A stretch of 64,000 bases of DNA from Mycobacteriales bacterium (lineage in GTDB: Bacteria; Actinomycetota; Actinomycetes; Mycobacteriales; SCTD01), in the NCBI GenBank assembly GCA_040902655.1, contig JBBDWV010000052.1, forward strand, positions 143,503 to 207,502, read 5' to 3'. How positions within the stretch are numbered: the first letter of the stretch is position 1; the number at the start of each line of letters is the position of its first letter. This document shows, piece after piece, positions 47,671 through 55,117 of this stretch. The translations under genes and the position numbers were made by a program. Below the pieces are notes generated by a model. That model was not told where the DNA came from, did not search any database, and was given only the letters and a program-made list of their open reading frames with translations.

Positions 47671-48134
47671 GGCGCCAGGCCGTCGTCGTCGGCCTTGGTC
47701 TTGTGCAGGGTCAGCGTCACCCGGCTGTCGCCGTCCACGGAGCTGTCCACCTCACCGGCCAGCGCTGTCAGCACCGTCCAGGCGAAGGTGTCGCGCGAGG
47801 GCTGCTGCCCGTCGAGGGTCAGGACGCTGACCGCCACGTCGATGGCGTCGGCGGTCAGTTCGAAGCGGCACTCGAGGTCGGCGCCGGCCATGGCCTGGGT
47901 GAGCAGCATGGCGCAGGCCTCGTCGACCGCGATCCGCAGGTCCTCGATGTCGTCGATGGTGAAGTCCAGCCGCGATGCCAGGCTTGCGGTGGCCGTGCGC
48001 AGCACGGACAGATAGGCACCTGCCGCCGGCAGCCGGAGCACCACGACGTCACGGCCGGCGTCGCCGGAGAGTGCGGCGGCGTTCTCCGCCACGGGTCGTT
48101 CCGTCCTGGTCGACGTGCCCTTGCGGTCGGCCAT
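47667..48134 (-). CDS. RsbW-like anti-sigma serine kinase
   Basis: A 155-residue HATPase_c_2 protein: VVLRLPAAGAYLSVLRTAT, the N-box IDDIEDLRIAVDEACAML and the later region WTVLTALAGEVDS. RsbW-type proteins bind their sigma factor and phosphorylate an anti-anti-sigma factor. The G-boxes are weakly conserved, so kinase activity is uncertain. ATG 48134 gives the standard length; an upstream extension has no support. Confidence 0.85.
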   Translation of the reverse strand: MADRKGTSTRTERPVAENAAALSGDAGRDVVVLRLPAAGAYLSVLRTATASLASRLDFTIDDIEDLRIAVDEACAMLLTQAMAGADLECRFELTADAIDVAVSVLTLDGQQPSRDTFAWTVLTALAGEVDSSVDGDSRVTLTLHKTKADDDGLAP

Positions 48135-48265
48135 GCGCCCTCCGGGTGCCGGCGTGGCCGGCGGTCGCTCCTGCTCATGGGCCCGGGCCGGGTAGCGGCA
48201 GCCGGACGCACCGGTGGGTCGCACCGGTCAGGACAATCCTATGTCCGCACGGAAGCATCCGACAC

Positions 48266-48772
48266 TCAGCGCACGCCTTCGGGCCCGGCTGCGCCCTCGG
48301 CCAGCGCCCGGAGGTGCCGGCCCTCCGTCCGCCAGGTCGTCCACGCGTCCTGCGCCGCGGCACCCAGCGAGCGGTAGAAGCCGATCGCCGGTTGATTCCA
48401 GTCGAGGACCCACCACTCCAGCCGCGGGTAGCCACGCTCCACGCACACCGCCGCGAGCTCCTGCAGCAGCGCCCGGCCCAGTCCCTGTCCACGGACCGCG
48501 GGCCGGACGAACAGGTCCTCCAACCACAGGCCGGGACGGCCCTTCCAGGTGGAGAAGGTGACGTACCAGAGCGCGAAGCCCGCGACCGATCCGTCGGCGG
48601 CGAGGGCGACGTGGCACGACGCCACCGGGCGCGGCCCGAACAGCGCTTCGTGCAGCATCGGCTCGGTGGCCTCGACGGCATCCGGCTCACGCTCGTAGGC
48701 GGCCAGCTCGCGGACCAGCTCGAGCAGGACGGGCACGTCGGCCTCGACGGCCGGGCGGACTAGGCGTTCCAC
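48266..48772 (-). CDS. GNAT-family N-acetyltransferase
   Basis: A 168-residue acetyltransferase of the diamine/spermidine acetyltransferase-like group: ERLVRPAVEADVPVLLELV start, LEDLFVRPAVRGQGLGRALL acetyl-CoA loop, VLDWNQPAIGFYRSLGA. GTG 48772 gives the natural family start. An ATG at 48817 also fits the frame but abuts the sodN terminator hairpin. The substrate is unknown. Confidence 0.82.
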   Translation of the reverse strand: MERLVRPAVEADVPVLLELVRELAAYEREPDAVEATEPMLHEALFGPRPVASCHVALAADGSVAGFALWYVTFSTWKGRPGLWLEDLFVRPAVRGQGLGRALLQELAAVCVERGYPRLEWWVLDWNQPAIGFYRSLGAAAQDAWTTWRTEGRHLRALAEGAAGPEGVR

Positions 48773-48817
48773 GGCGGCGGTACCAGCACTCTCTCGGCCA
48801 TCCGCAGACCCTGGCAT

Positions 48818-48854
48818 GCCGAAGGCCGGCCCCGCACGGGGACCGGCCTTCGGC
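48818..48854. terminator. Hairpin terminator after sodN
   Basis: Perfect 12-bp arms GCCGAAGGCCGG (48818-48829) and CCGGCCTTCGGC (48843-48854) with a 13-nt loop, 7 bases past the sodN stop. Confidence 0.8.
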
Positions 48855-48861
48855 AACGGGA

Positions 48862-49299
48862 TCAGGCGGCCGGCTTCTCGTACGCCTTGCCCTTGGTCTC
48901 CCAGAAGATGGTGGCGATCTCGTCGATGCCGTCGAGCAGCTTCTGGCCCTCGGCGGGGTCGATCTTCTGCTTGGCGCCGGTGCCGCTGGCCAGCTTGATC
49001 GTGTCGTTGACCAGGGTGTGCAGCTGCGGGTACTTCTCGAAGTGCTCGGCCTTGAAGTAGTCGTGCCACAGCACGGCGAGGTGGTGCTTCACGAGCGTGG
49101 CCCGCTCGCCGATGATGCCGATCGCCCGGCCGCGGAAGACCGGGTCCTCGTTGGCGAGGTACTTCTCCTGCATGGCCTTGACGGACTGCGCCTCGATACG
49201 GGCCTGGGCGGGGTCGTAGACGCCGCAGGGCAGGTCGCAGTGGGCCGAGACGACGGTCCGCGGAGTGAGCAGGGCGGTGAGGAAGCTGCGCAGGAGCAT
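48862..49299 (-). CDS. sodN: Nickel superoxide dismutase
   Basis: A 145-residue precursor. After a 19-residue propeptide the mature start is HCDLPCGVYD, with the nickel ligands His1, Cys2 and Cys6. The rest is the four-helix bundle (ARIEAQSVKAMQEKY, ERATLVKHHLAVLWHDYFK). It destroys superoxide in the cytoplasm. Cleavage of the propeptide is needed for nickel binding, and the SodX protease gene is divergently adjacent. Expression is usually nickel-responsive; no clear operator was found. Confidence 0.96.
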   Translation of the reverse strand: MLLRSFLTALLTPRTVVSAHCDLPCGVYDPAQARIEAQSVKAMQEKYLANEDPVFRGRAIGIIGERATLVKHHLAVLWHDYFKAEHFEKYPQLHTLVNDTIKLASGTGAKQKIDPAEGQKLLDGIDEIATIFWETKGKAYEKPAA

Positions 49300-49318
49300 G
49301 CTCGTCCTTCCGATCGTG

Positions 49319-49666
49319 GTGGGGTCTGGTCTCTGTCACGACCCTAGCCCTGGAGGTCCACTGCGCACCGTCCTGGTCGAGGGACCGTCGATGCTGCCGA
49401 CCCTGCACCCCGGAGACTGCCTGCTCGTACGACGAGCAGGTCGGGTCACCGCCGGATGCATCGTGGTGGCCCGCTTCCCGGCGCGGCCGGACCTGCTGGT
49501 GGTCAAGCGGGCTGTCCGCTCGGTGGACGAGCTGTGGTGGCTCGAGAGCGACAACCCGGCGGTCACCGACGACAGCCGCAGGTACGGGCCGGCGCAGGTG
49601 TTCGGCCGGGTGGTGCTGCGCTACTGGCCGCTGCCGGTCCGCAGACTGCCGCGCAGGCTGTCGTAG
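49319..49666 (+). CDS. sodX: Nickel-type SOD maturation protease SodX
   Basis: About 115 residues of S24/S26 signal-peptidase-like fold: Ser in VEGPSMLPTLHPGD and Lys in LLVVKRAV form the catalytic dyad, and ESDNPAVTDDSRRYGP is typical of SodX. It removes the SodN propeptide. The start is unclear: GTG 49316 or 49319, ATG 49298 (overlaps the sodN start), or CTG 49361 four nt after GGAGG, which best fits family length. Its end overlaps rfbC by 46 nt. Confidence 0.85.
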   Translation: MGSGLCHDPSPGGPLRTVLVEGPSMLPTLHPGDCLLVRRAGRVTAGCIVVARFPARPDLLVVKRAVRSVDELWWLESDNPAVTDDSRRYGPAQVFGRVVLRYWPLPVRRLPRRLS

Positions 49667-50244
49667 CAGCGCAGGCAGTCGTCGTACGCCGGGAGGAGCC
49701 CGGACGCCTGGGCCTGCGCGAGCGTGGGCGCGGCGGCGTCCTTGTCGGACAGCAGCGCCTCGACGTCGTCCGGCCACGGCAGGTCCAGCGCCGGATCGAG
49801 GGGGGAGATGCCGTGCTCGTGCCCGGGGTTGTAGGGCTCGCTGCACAGGTAGGTGACGTCGGCGTTGTCGGTCAGCGCCAGGAAGGCGTGGCCCAGTCCC
49901 TCGGACAGGTAGACGCCGCGACGGTCCCGGTCGTCGAGCCGGACGGCGTCGCTGATGCCGAACGTCGGCGACCCGACGCGGATGTCCACGACGACGTCGA
50001 GGACCGCTCCACGGGTGCAGTAGATGTACTTTCCCTGTCCCGGCGGCACGTCGGCGAAGTGCACGCCGCGCAGGGTGCCCCGGCTGCTCACGCTGTGGTT
50101 GGCCTGCTGCACGGTCAGCGGCTGGCCGACCGCTCGCGCGAAGACCTCCGCCTTGAACCACTCGAGGAAGACCCCGCGGGGGTCGGGGAACTGCCGCGGG
50201 GTGAACGACCACGCACCCGGCACCTTCAGCTCGTCGACCTGCAC
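49621..50244 (-). CDS. rfbC: dTDP-4-dehydrorhamnose 3,5-epimerase
   Basis: A 207-residue cupin. Catalytic His is in LRGVHFADVPPGQGKYIYC, and the Tyr/His region GLGHAFLALTDNADVTYLCSE is conserved. It epimerises the keto sugar on the way to dTDP-L-rhamnose or another deoxysugar. No other rhamnose genes are nearby. GTG start at 50244; the 3' end overlaps sodX on the other strand. Confidence 0.88.
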   Translation of the reverse strand: MQVDELKVPGAWSFTPRQFPDPRGVFLEWFKAEVFARAVGQPLTVQQANHSVSSRGTLRGVHFADVPPGQGKYIYCTRGAVLDVVVDIRVGSPTFGISDAVRLDDRDRRGVYLSEGLGHAFLALTDNADVTYLCSEPYNPGHEHGISPLDPALDLPWPDDVEALLSDKDAAAPTLAQAQASGLLPAYDDCLRCYDSLRGSLRTGSGQ

Positions 50245-50402
50245 ACCACGAACCCTAGTCAGGGGTCCGGCGCCGACCGGCCGCCGGACCTGCGAGGATG
50301 GGGTGGTCTCGCACGGGTGACCCCCGTCCGGCCGGCCCCTGCTCGACCCACCCGTCGGGCCGGTCCGCGCCGTTCGCCCACCCATCCCGTCCGAGGAGAA
50401 CC

Positions 50403-51641
50403 ATGTCCGCCCCGCTGGAGGGCTCGCGCGTGTCGACGCCGGCGCCCCGACCTGCTCTCGACCTGGTCGGTCCGGTCACCGACCGCGACGCCGACGCCGC
50501 CTTCGCCCTGCATCGGGGCGGCAAGGTCCAGATCGTCTCGAGCGTCCCGCTGGAGACCCGGGAGGACCTGTCGCTGGCATACACCCCAGGTGTCGCGAAG
50601 ATCTGCACCGCCATCGCCGAGCAGCCCGACCTCGCCTACGACTACACCTGGAAGTCGCACACGGTCGCGGTCGTCACCGACGGCACGGCGGTGCTGGGCC
50701 TGGGCGACATCGGTCCGACGGCCGCGCTGCCGGTGATGGAGGGAAAGGCGCTGCTGTTCAAGCAGTTCGGTGGGATCGACGCCGTCCCGATCTGCCTCGA
50801 CGTCACCGACCTCGACGACCTGGTCGAGACGGTCGTGCGGCTGGCACCGGCCTTCGGTGGCATCAACCTCGAGGACATCAGTGCCCCGCGCTGCTTCGAG
50901 GTCGAGCGGCGGGTGCAGGAGCGGCTGGACATCCCGGTCTTCCACGACGACCAGCACGGCACCGCGATCGTCGTGCTCGCCGCCCTCCGCAACGCCGCGA
51001 CCCTGACCGGACGCTCGCTGTCCGACCTGCGCGTGGTGGTCTCCGGTGCCGGCGCGGCCGGTATCGCCGTATCGAAGATGATTCTCGAGGCCGGCATCGG
51101 CGAGCTCGCGATCGCCGACAGCAAAGGCATGGTGCACGCCGGCCGCGCGGACCTCAACGGCGTGAAGCGGCTGTTCGCCGAGATCAGCAACAAGGACAAC
51201 CGCACCGGCAGCTTCATCGAGGCGCTGGCAGGGGCGGACGTCCTGGTCGGTCTGTCCTCCGGCACGATCCCGGTCGAGGCGGTCGCGTCGATGGCGCCGG
51301 ACGGCATCGTCTTTGCGATGGCCAATCCCACCCCGGAGGTGCACCCCGACGTCGCCCGTGCCGCCGGCGCACGCGTCGTCGCGACCGGCCGCAGCGACTT
51401 CCCCAACCAGATCAACAACGTGCTGGCCTTCCCGGGCGTCTTCCGCGGCGCCATGGCCGTGCGCGCCACCCGCATCACCGAGGGCATGAAGCTGGCCGCC
51501 TCCGAGGCGCTGGCCGCGGTCGTCGGCGACGACCTCTGCGCGGAGTGCGTGATCCCCAGCGTGTTCGACACCAGGGTGGCTCCGGCCGTCGCCGAGGCGG
51601 TCGCCGCGGCCGCCCGGACCGAAGGGGTCGCCCGGCTCTAG
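50403..51641 (+). CDS. Malic enzyme
   Basis: A 412-residue malate dehydrogenase (decarboxylating). N-terminal SLAYTPGVAKIC and the catalytic region TAALPVMEGKALLFKQFGGI, metal site INLEDISAPRC and VFHDDQHGTAIV, then NAD(P) site VVSGAGAAGIAVSKM. It converts malate to pyruvate and CO2, giving NAD(P)H. Length and motifs fit the short bacterial type without a phosphotransacetylase domain. ATG 50403 with GAGGAG upstream. Confidence 0.94.
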   Translation: MSAPLEGSRVSTPAPRPALDLVGPVTDRDADAAFALHRGGKVQIVSSVPLETREDLSLAYTPGVAKICTAIAEQPDLAYDYTWKSHTVAVVTDGTAVLGLGDIGPTAALPVMEGKALLFKQFGGIDAVPICLDVTDLDDLVETVVRLAPAFGGINLEDISAPRCFEVERRVQERLDIPVFHDDQHGTAIVVLAALRNAATLTGRSLSDLRVVVSGAGAAGIAVSKMILEAGIGELAIADSKGMVHAGRADLNGVKRLFAEISNKDNRTGSFIEALAGADVLVGLSSGTIPVEAVASMAPDGIVFAMANPTPEVHPDVARAAGARVVATGRSDFPNQINNVLAFPGVFRGAMAVRATRITEGMKLAASEALAAVVGDDLCAECVIPSVFDTRVAPAVAEAVAAAARTEGVARL

Positions 51642-51667
51642 CAGCCGCCACCTCGTACTGTCGGTGG

Positions 51668-52633
51668 ATGCTTGCTGCCACCTGCACCTCCCAGTCCGCC
51701 GATGACCCGCTGTCCGGCCTGACGGTCGGCGACCGCCCCGAGCCACAGGCAGCCGAGGGATGGGCGACCGTCACGGTGCGGGCCGCCAGCCTGAACCACC
51801 ACGACCTGTGGAGCCTGCGCGGCGTGGGGTTGGCCGCCGACCGGCTGCCGATGGTGCTCGGCTGCGATGCGGCGGGGGTGGACGAGGACGGCCGCGAGGT
51901 CGTCGTGCACGCCCTGGTCGGCGACCCGGACTGGACGGGTGACGAGACACTGGACCCCCGGCGCAGCATCCTGTCCGAGCTGCACCAGGGCACGCTGGCC
52001 GAGCAGGTCGTCGTGCCCCGCCGCAACCTGCTGCCCAAGCCGGCCGGTCTGTCCTTCGAGGAGGCAGCCTGCCTGCCGACGGCCTGGCTGACGGCCTACC
52101 GGATGCTGTTCACCAACGCCGCGGTCTCGCCCGGTGACCGCGTCCTGGTGCAGGGCGCCGGCGGCGGGGTCAGCACCGCCGCCATCGCGCTCGCCCGTGC
52201 GTCCGGCCTGGTCGTCTGGGTCACCGGCCGGGACGAGGCCAAGCGGGCCCGTGCGCTCGAGCTCGGCGCGCACGAGGTCTTCGAGCCCGGTGCGCGGCTG
52301 CCCGCCCGGGTCGACGCGGTGCTCGAGACGGTCGGCAAGGCGACCTGGTCGCACTCGATGAAGAGCCTGCGCCCCGGCGGCACGCTGGTGGTGTCCGGCG
52401 CGACGACGGGCGCCGACCCGGGCGCCGACCTCAACCGGCTGTTCTTCCTGCAACTGCGTGTCGTCGGGTCGACGATGGGCACCCGCGACGAACTCGCCGG
52501 CCTCCTGCGCCTGCTCGAGGCCACCGGCCTGCGCCCCCCGGTGGACGAGGTGATCCCGCTCGCGCAGGCGGCGCGGGGCTTCGAGCGGCTGGCTGCGGGG
52601 GACGTGGTCGGCAAGCTGGTCCTGACCCCCTAG
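51668..52633 (+). CDS. Zinc-binding-family alcohol/quinone oxidoreductase (MDR)
   Basis: A 321-residue medium-chain dehydrogenase/reductase. GroES-like half with AASLNHHDLWSLRG and MVLGCDAAGVD, nucleotide site VLVQGAGGGVSTAAIALA, and C-terminal FERLAAGDVVGKLVL. The catalytic zinc ligands typical of alcohol dehydrogenases are not obvious, which favours a quinone oxidoreductase-like enzyme using NADPH. It ends 8 nt before the rhomboid gene. Confidence 0.85.
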   Translation: MLAATCTSQSADDPLSGLTVGDRPEPQAAEGWATVTVRAASLNHHDLWSLRGVGLAADRLPMVLGCDAAGVDEDGREVVVHALVGDPDWTGDETLDPRRSILSELHQGTLAEQVVVPRRNLLPKPAGLSFEEAACLPTAWLTAYRMLFTNAAVSPGDRVLVQGAGGGVSTAAIALARASGLVVWVTGRDEAKRARALELGAHEVFEPGARLPARVDAVLETVGKATWSHSMKSLRPGGTLVVSGATTGADPGADLNRLFFLQLRVVGSTMGTRDELAGLLRLLEATGLRPPVDEVIPLAQAARGFERLAAGDVVGKLVLTP

Positions 52634-52641
52634 GAGTTCCT

Positions 52642-53457
52642 GTGGTGCTGCCCGTCCACGACGTCAACCCGACGCGGCGCACCCCCTGGGTGACGCGGCT
52701 CCTGCTGGTCACCAATGTCGTCGCCTTCCTGATCAGCCCGATCGCGGTCGCGCCGCTGCTGGGCGAGGGCAACGCCGCCTCCCTCTGCCGGCAGGTCGCC
52801 TTTCTCGACGAGTACGCCGCCAAGCCGGCCGAGGTGGTGAGCAACGACCCGGCCGACGAGGTCGCCACCGGCGCGGTCGGCACATCGGCCGGTGGCCGCA
52901 CCGGCTGCGTCACCCAGTCGCCGCCGCCCTACGAGAAGTCGCCGGCGCTGTCGGTGCTGTTCGCGATGTTCCTGCACGGTGGGTGGCTGCACCTGCTCGG
53001 CAACCTGTTGTTCCTCTACGTCTTCGGCAACAACGTCGAGGACCGGCTCGGCAAGGTGCGCTTCCTGGCCTTCTACCTCGGCTGCGGATACGCCGCCACG
53101 TACGGCTTCTCGCTGTTCTTCCACGGGTCGAGCCAGCCGCTCGTCGGCGCGTCCGGGGCGATCGCCGGAGTGCTCGGCGCTTATCTCGTGCTGTTCCCGA
53201 AGGCCCGGGTCTGGTCGCTGCTGACGTTCTTCTTCTTCCTGCCCGTACGCCTGCCGGCCTGGCTGGTGCTGGGCAGCTGGTTCGTGCTGCAGTACCTCTA
53301 TGCGAGCGGTGCCGGCCTGTCGGAGGCAACCGGCACCGCCTACCTGGCCCACGTGCTCGGCTTCGTCGTCGGCGCCGCCCTCGTGTGGTCGCTGCGCGGC
53401 AGCGGCTCGGACCGCCGGATCGCCGACCCGCGGTGGGGTCCGTACGCGCGCAGGTGA
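52642..53457 (+). CDS. Rhomboid-family intramembrane serine protease
   Basis: A 271-residue membrane protein with six or seven helices. HGGWLHLLGNLLFLYVFGNN supplies the oxyanion Asn region, VGASGAIAGVLGAY the catalytic Ser and AHVLGFVVG the catalytic His. A 90-residue loop after TM1 holds three cysteines or fewer and is extracytoplasmic. It cleaves membrane-anchored proteins within the bilayer. GTG at 52642, closely after the MDR gene. Confidence 0.92.
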   Translation: MVLPVHDVNPTRRTPWVTRLLLVTNVVAFLISPIAVAPLLGEGNAASLCRQVAFLDEYAAKPAEVVSNDPADEVATGAVGTSAGGRTGCVTQSPPPYEKSPALSVLFAMFLHGGWLHLLGNLLFLYVFGNNVEDRLGKVRFLAFYLGCGYAATYGFSLFFHGSSQPLVGASGAIAGVLGAYLVLFPKARVWSLLTFFFFLPVRLPAWLVLGSWFVLQYLYASGAGLSEATGTAYLAHVLGFVVGAALVWSLRGSGSDRRIADPRWGPYARR

Positions 53458-53830
53458 GGGACGAGGCACTGCCGAGACCGCGAGCCGTTGGAGGCGGTGC
53501 ATGCCACACCGTCGGGAGCCGGTCTTCTACTCGGTCCCCTGCTGGCGCAGAGCCGGTACTACCGTGCGTCCCAACCAAGATCTTCATGCCTGGTGATCTT
53601 TTGGTTGCTGGATCGGCAGCGGACACGCCGGCGCGTTTGCTGCGAATCCAGCATCCAGAAGATCAACTGCCGACGAGCCGCCGCACGAGGGGTGCTCTTC
53701 GCGACGGGGCAGAAGCGCGGTGACGCGACACCGGGAACATCACGCCACAGGAGGTGGCCGGCACTGCTTTACCCCTGGATCGCGGGAAACCCTTGGCGCG
53801 TCGGGCGCCAGGTGCTGCACAGTCAGCATC
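53458..53830. repeat. Intergenic region with palindromic element, family A copy 2
   Basis: 373 bases without a supportable gene. The family A element occupies about 53593-53667: core 53608-53651 (CTGGATCGGCAGC ... GAATCCAG) plus outer arms GGTGATCTTTTGG and CCAGAAGATCAAC, which pair at 11 of 13 positions. The core is 38/44 identical to 27303-27346. Other short open frames here look like chance. Confidence 0.65.
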
Positions 53831-54622
53831 ATGCGCGTGCACCCGCCCGAGCTCATCGACGCGGGCAGGCTCATCCTCCGCCGGCTCGTCGCGGACGACG
53901 TCGAGCGGATGGCGGCGGCCGTGGCCCGGAACCTGGAGCACCTCCAGCCGTGGATGCCGTGGGCGACGAAGGAGGCGGGAACGGTCGGTGTCCAGCGGGA
54001 GCGCCAGTTCGCCGTGGACGCCGCGTGGGAGAAGGGGCAGGAGTACAACTATCTCGCCCTCACCGGTGACGGTGAGGTGGTCCTGGGCAGGTTCGGCCTG
54101 CACCGCCGCATCGGACCGGGAGCGCTGGAGCTCGGCTACTGGCTGTGTGCTGACGCGGAAGGCCGTGGCTACGCCACCGCTGCTGCGGGGGCTCTGACGA
54201 GGGCGGCGCTCGAGGTCCCCGACGTCCACCGGATGGAGATCCACTGCGACGAGGCGAACCTCCGGAGCCGCGAGGTGCCGGCGAGACTGGGCTACCGGCC
54301 GGTCGGGTCGGGGGTCGATGGGCAGGCGCACGACGACTCCTCATCGGATGGCTCCGGCGGTGCTACCCGAGCCACGACGGGGCATGCTCACGGCGCATCG
54401 GTCGACAACCAGGAGGTTCCCGTGGGAGAGGTCGCGTACGTGTCCGAGGTCCGTGTCGAGCGCAGGGAGGGTTCGCTGCGCGCGGCATACCTCCCCGGCG
54501 ACGAGGAGCCGACCCTCTACGGCATGCACGGCGCCATCGCCGAGCACTACGGCGCGCAGCCCGGGCAGTTCCCGAGCCACGCCAGCACGATCGACCACCT
54601 TGTTGGCGCGGCACTTGGTTGA
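53831..54622 (+). CDS. GNAT acetyltransferase, reading frame runs into the OsmC gene
   Basis: Residues 1-160 are a RimJ/RimL-like GNAT acetyltransferase: LILRRLVADDVERM, LELGYWLCADAEGRGYATAAAGAL and HCDEANLRSREVPARLGYRPV. After that the usual short C-terminal strand is replaced by a low-complexity stretch (DDSSSDGSGGATRATT), and the frame stays open through the start of the OsmC gene to its TGA at 54620. A strong internal start at 54422 makes separate translation of OsmC likely. The GNAT C-terminus therefore looks disturbed, perhaps by an indel. Confidence 0.6.
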   Translation: MRVHPPELIDAGRLILRRLVADDVERMAAAVARNLEHLQPWMPWATKEAGTVGVQRERQFAVDAAWEKGQEYNYLALTGDGEVVLGRFGLHRRIGPGALELGYWLCADAEGRGYATAAAGALTRAALEVPDVHRMEIHCDEANLRSREVPARLGYRPVGSGVDGQAHDDSSSDGSGGATRATTGHAHGASVDNQEVPVGEVAYVSEVRVERREGSLRAAYLPGDEEPTLYGMHGAIAEHYGAQPGQFPSHASTIDHLVGAALG

Positions 54623-54877
54623 CTCACCGGCACGTTCGCCGGAGCCCTCGGGGCTCGGCGGATGGACCCCACCGGTCTGGTGGGGCACGCGCGCGGTGAG
54701 GTGGAGCTCGAGGGGAAGGTGCTGGTGGTCAAGCGGATCCGGGTGACCTACACCGGGCTCACGGTCGCCGACGAGGATCGGGAGAAGCTCGACCGGGTGC
54801 TCGCCACGCACGCGCAGGGCTGCCCGGTGGCCCGCAGCCTGGAGGGGTCGATCGAGATCACCACCGAGGTCGGCTGA
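54422..54877 (+). CDS. OsmC/Ohr-family protein with in-frame TGA at the catalytic Cys
   Basis: GTG at 54422 follows AGGAGG (54411-54416). Codons 1-66 end TIDHLVGAALG; codon 67 is TGA (54620-54622); the same frame then continues LTGTFAGALGARR to the end at 54877. OsmC proteins have AALGxCL here, so TGA replaces the peroxidatic Cys. The resolving Cys is intact at 134 (GCPVARS). A 10-bp hairpin with one bulged G (54637-54660) lies 15 nt past the TGA. It is either a selenocysteine peroxidase or a nonsense-mutated gene; selenoprotein machinery is not in the window. Confidence 0.7.
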
Positions 54878-54882
54878 CCCGT

Positions 54883-54913
54883 CCTCCCGTGCGCCAGCGG
54901 GGCGTACGGGAGG
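54883..54913. terminator. Hairpin between OsmC and DUF6104 genes
   Basis: Arms CCTCCCGTGCGC (54883-54894) and GCGTACGGGAGG (54902-54913) pair at 11 of 12 positions with a 7-nt loop, between two convergent genes. Confidence 0.65.
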
Positions 54914-54919
54914 CGCCGG

Positions 54920-55099
54920 CTACTCGTCCTCGTCGTCGTCCAGCCGCGCCAGCCAGGTCGCCAGCCGCTCGATCGGCACCTCGAACTCCGGCTGGGCGTC
55001 GACGAACTGCCGCATCCGCTCGGCCAGCCAGGACAGCGTCACCGTCTCCTCACCGCGGCGTTCGGCGAGCTCCTCGAGGCCCCGGTCGGTGAAGTACAC
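54920..55099 (-). CDS. DUF6104 family small protein
   Basis: A 59-residue acidic protein starting VYFTDRGLEELAERRGEE and ending with an Asp/Glu-rich tail after ERLATWLARLDD. This matches DUF6104, a short actinobacterial family found next to the 2-oxoglutarate dehydrogenase gene. It begins 18 nt after the kgd stop on the same strand and is probably co-transcribed. Function is unknown; a role with Kgd is suggested only by position. GTG start at 55099. Confidence 0.8.
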   Translation of the reverse strand: MYFTDRGLEELAERRGEETVTLSWLAERMRQFVDAQPEFEVPIERLATWLARLDDDEDE

Positions 55100-55117
55100 C
55101 CGGTCAGACCAGCCGCA

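Noticed and set aside
48773-48817. Longer GNAT start at ATG 48817
   Set aside because: It abuts the sodN terminator hairpin and lacks a ribosome-binding site; GTG 48772 gives the family N-terminus.
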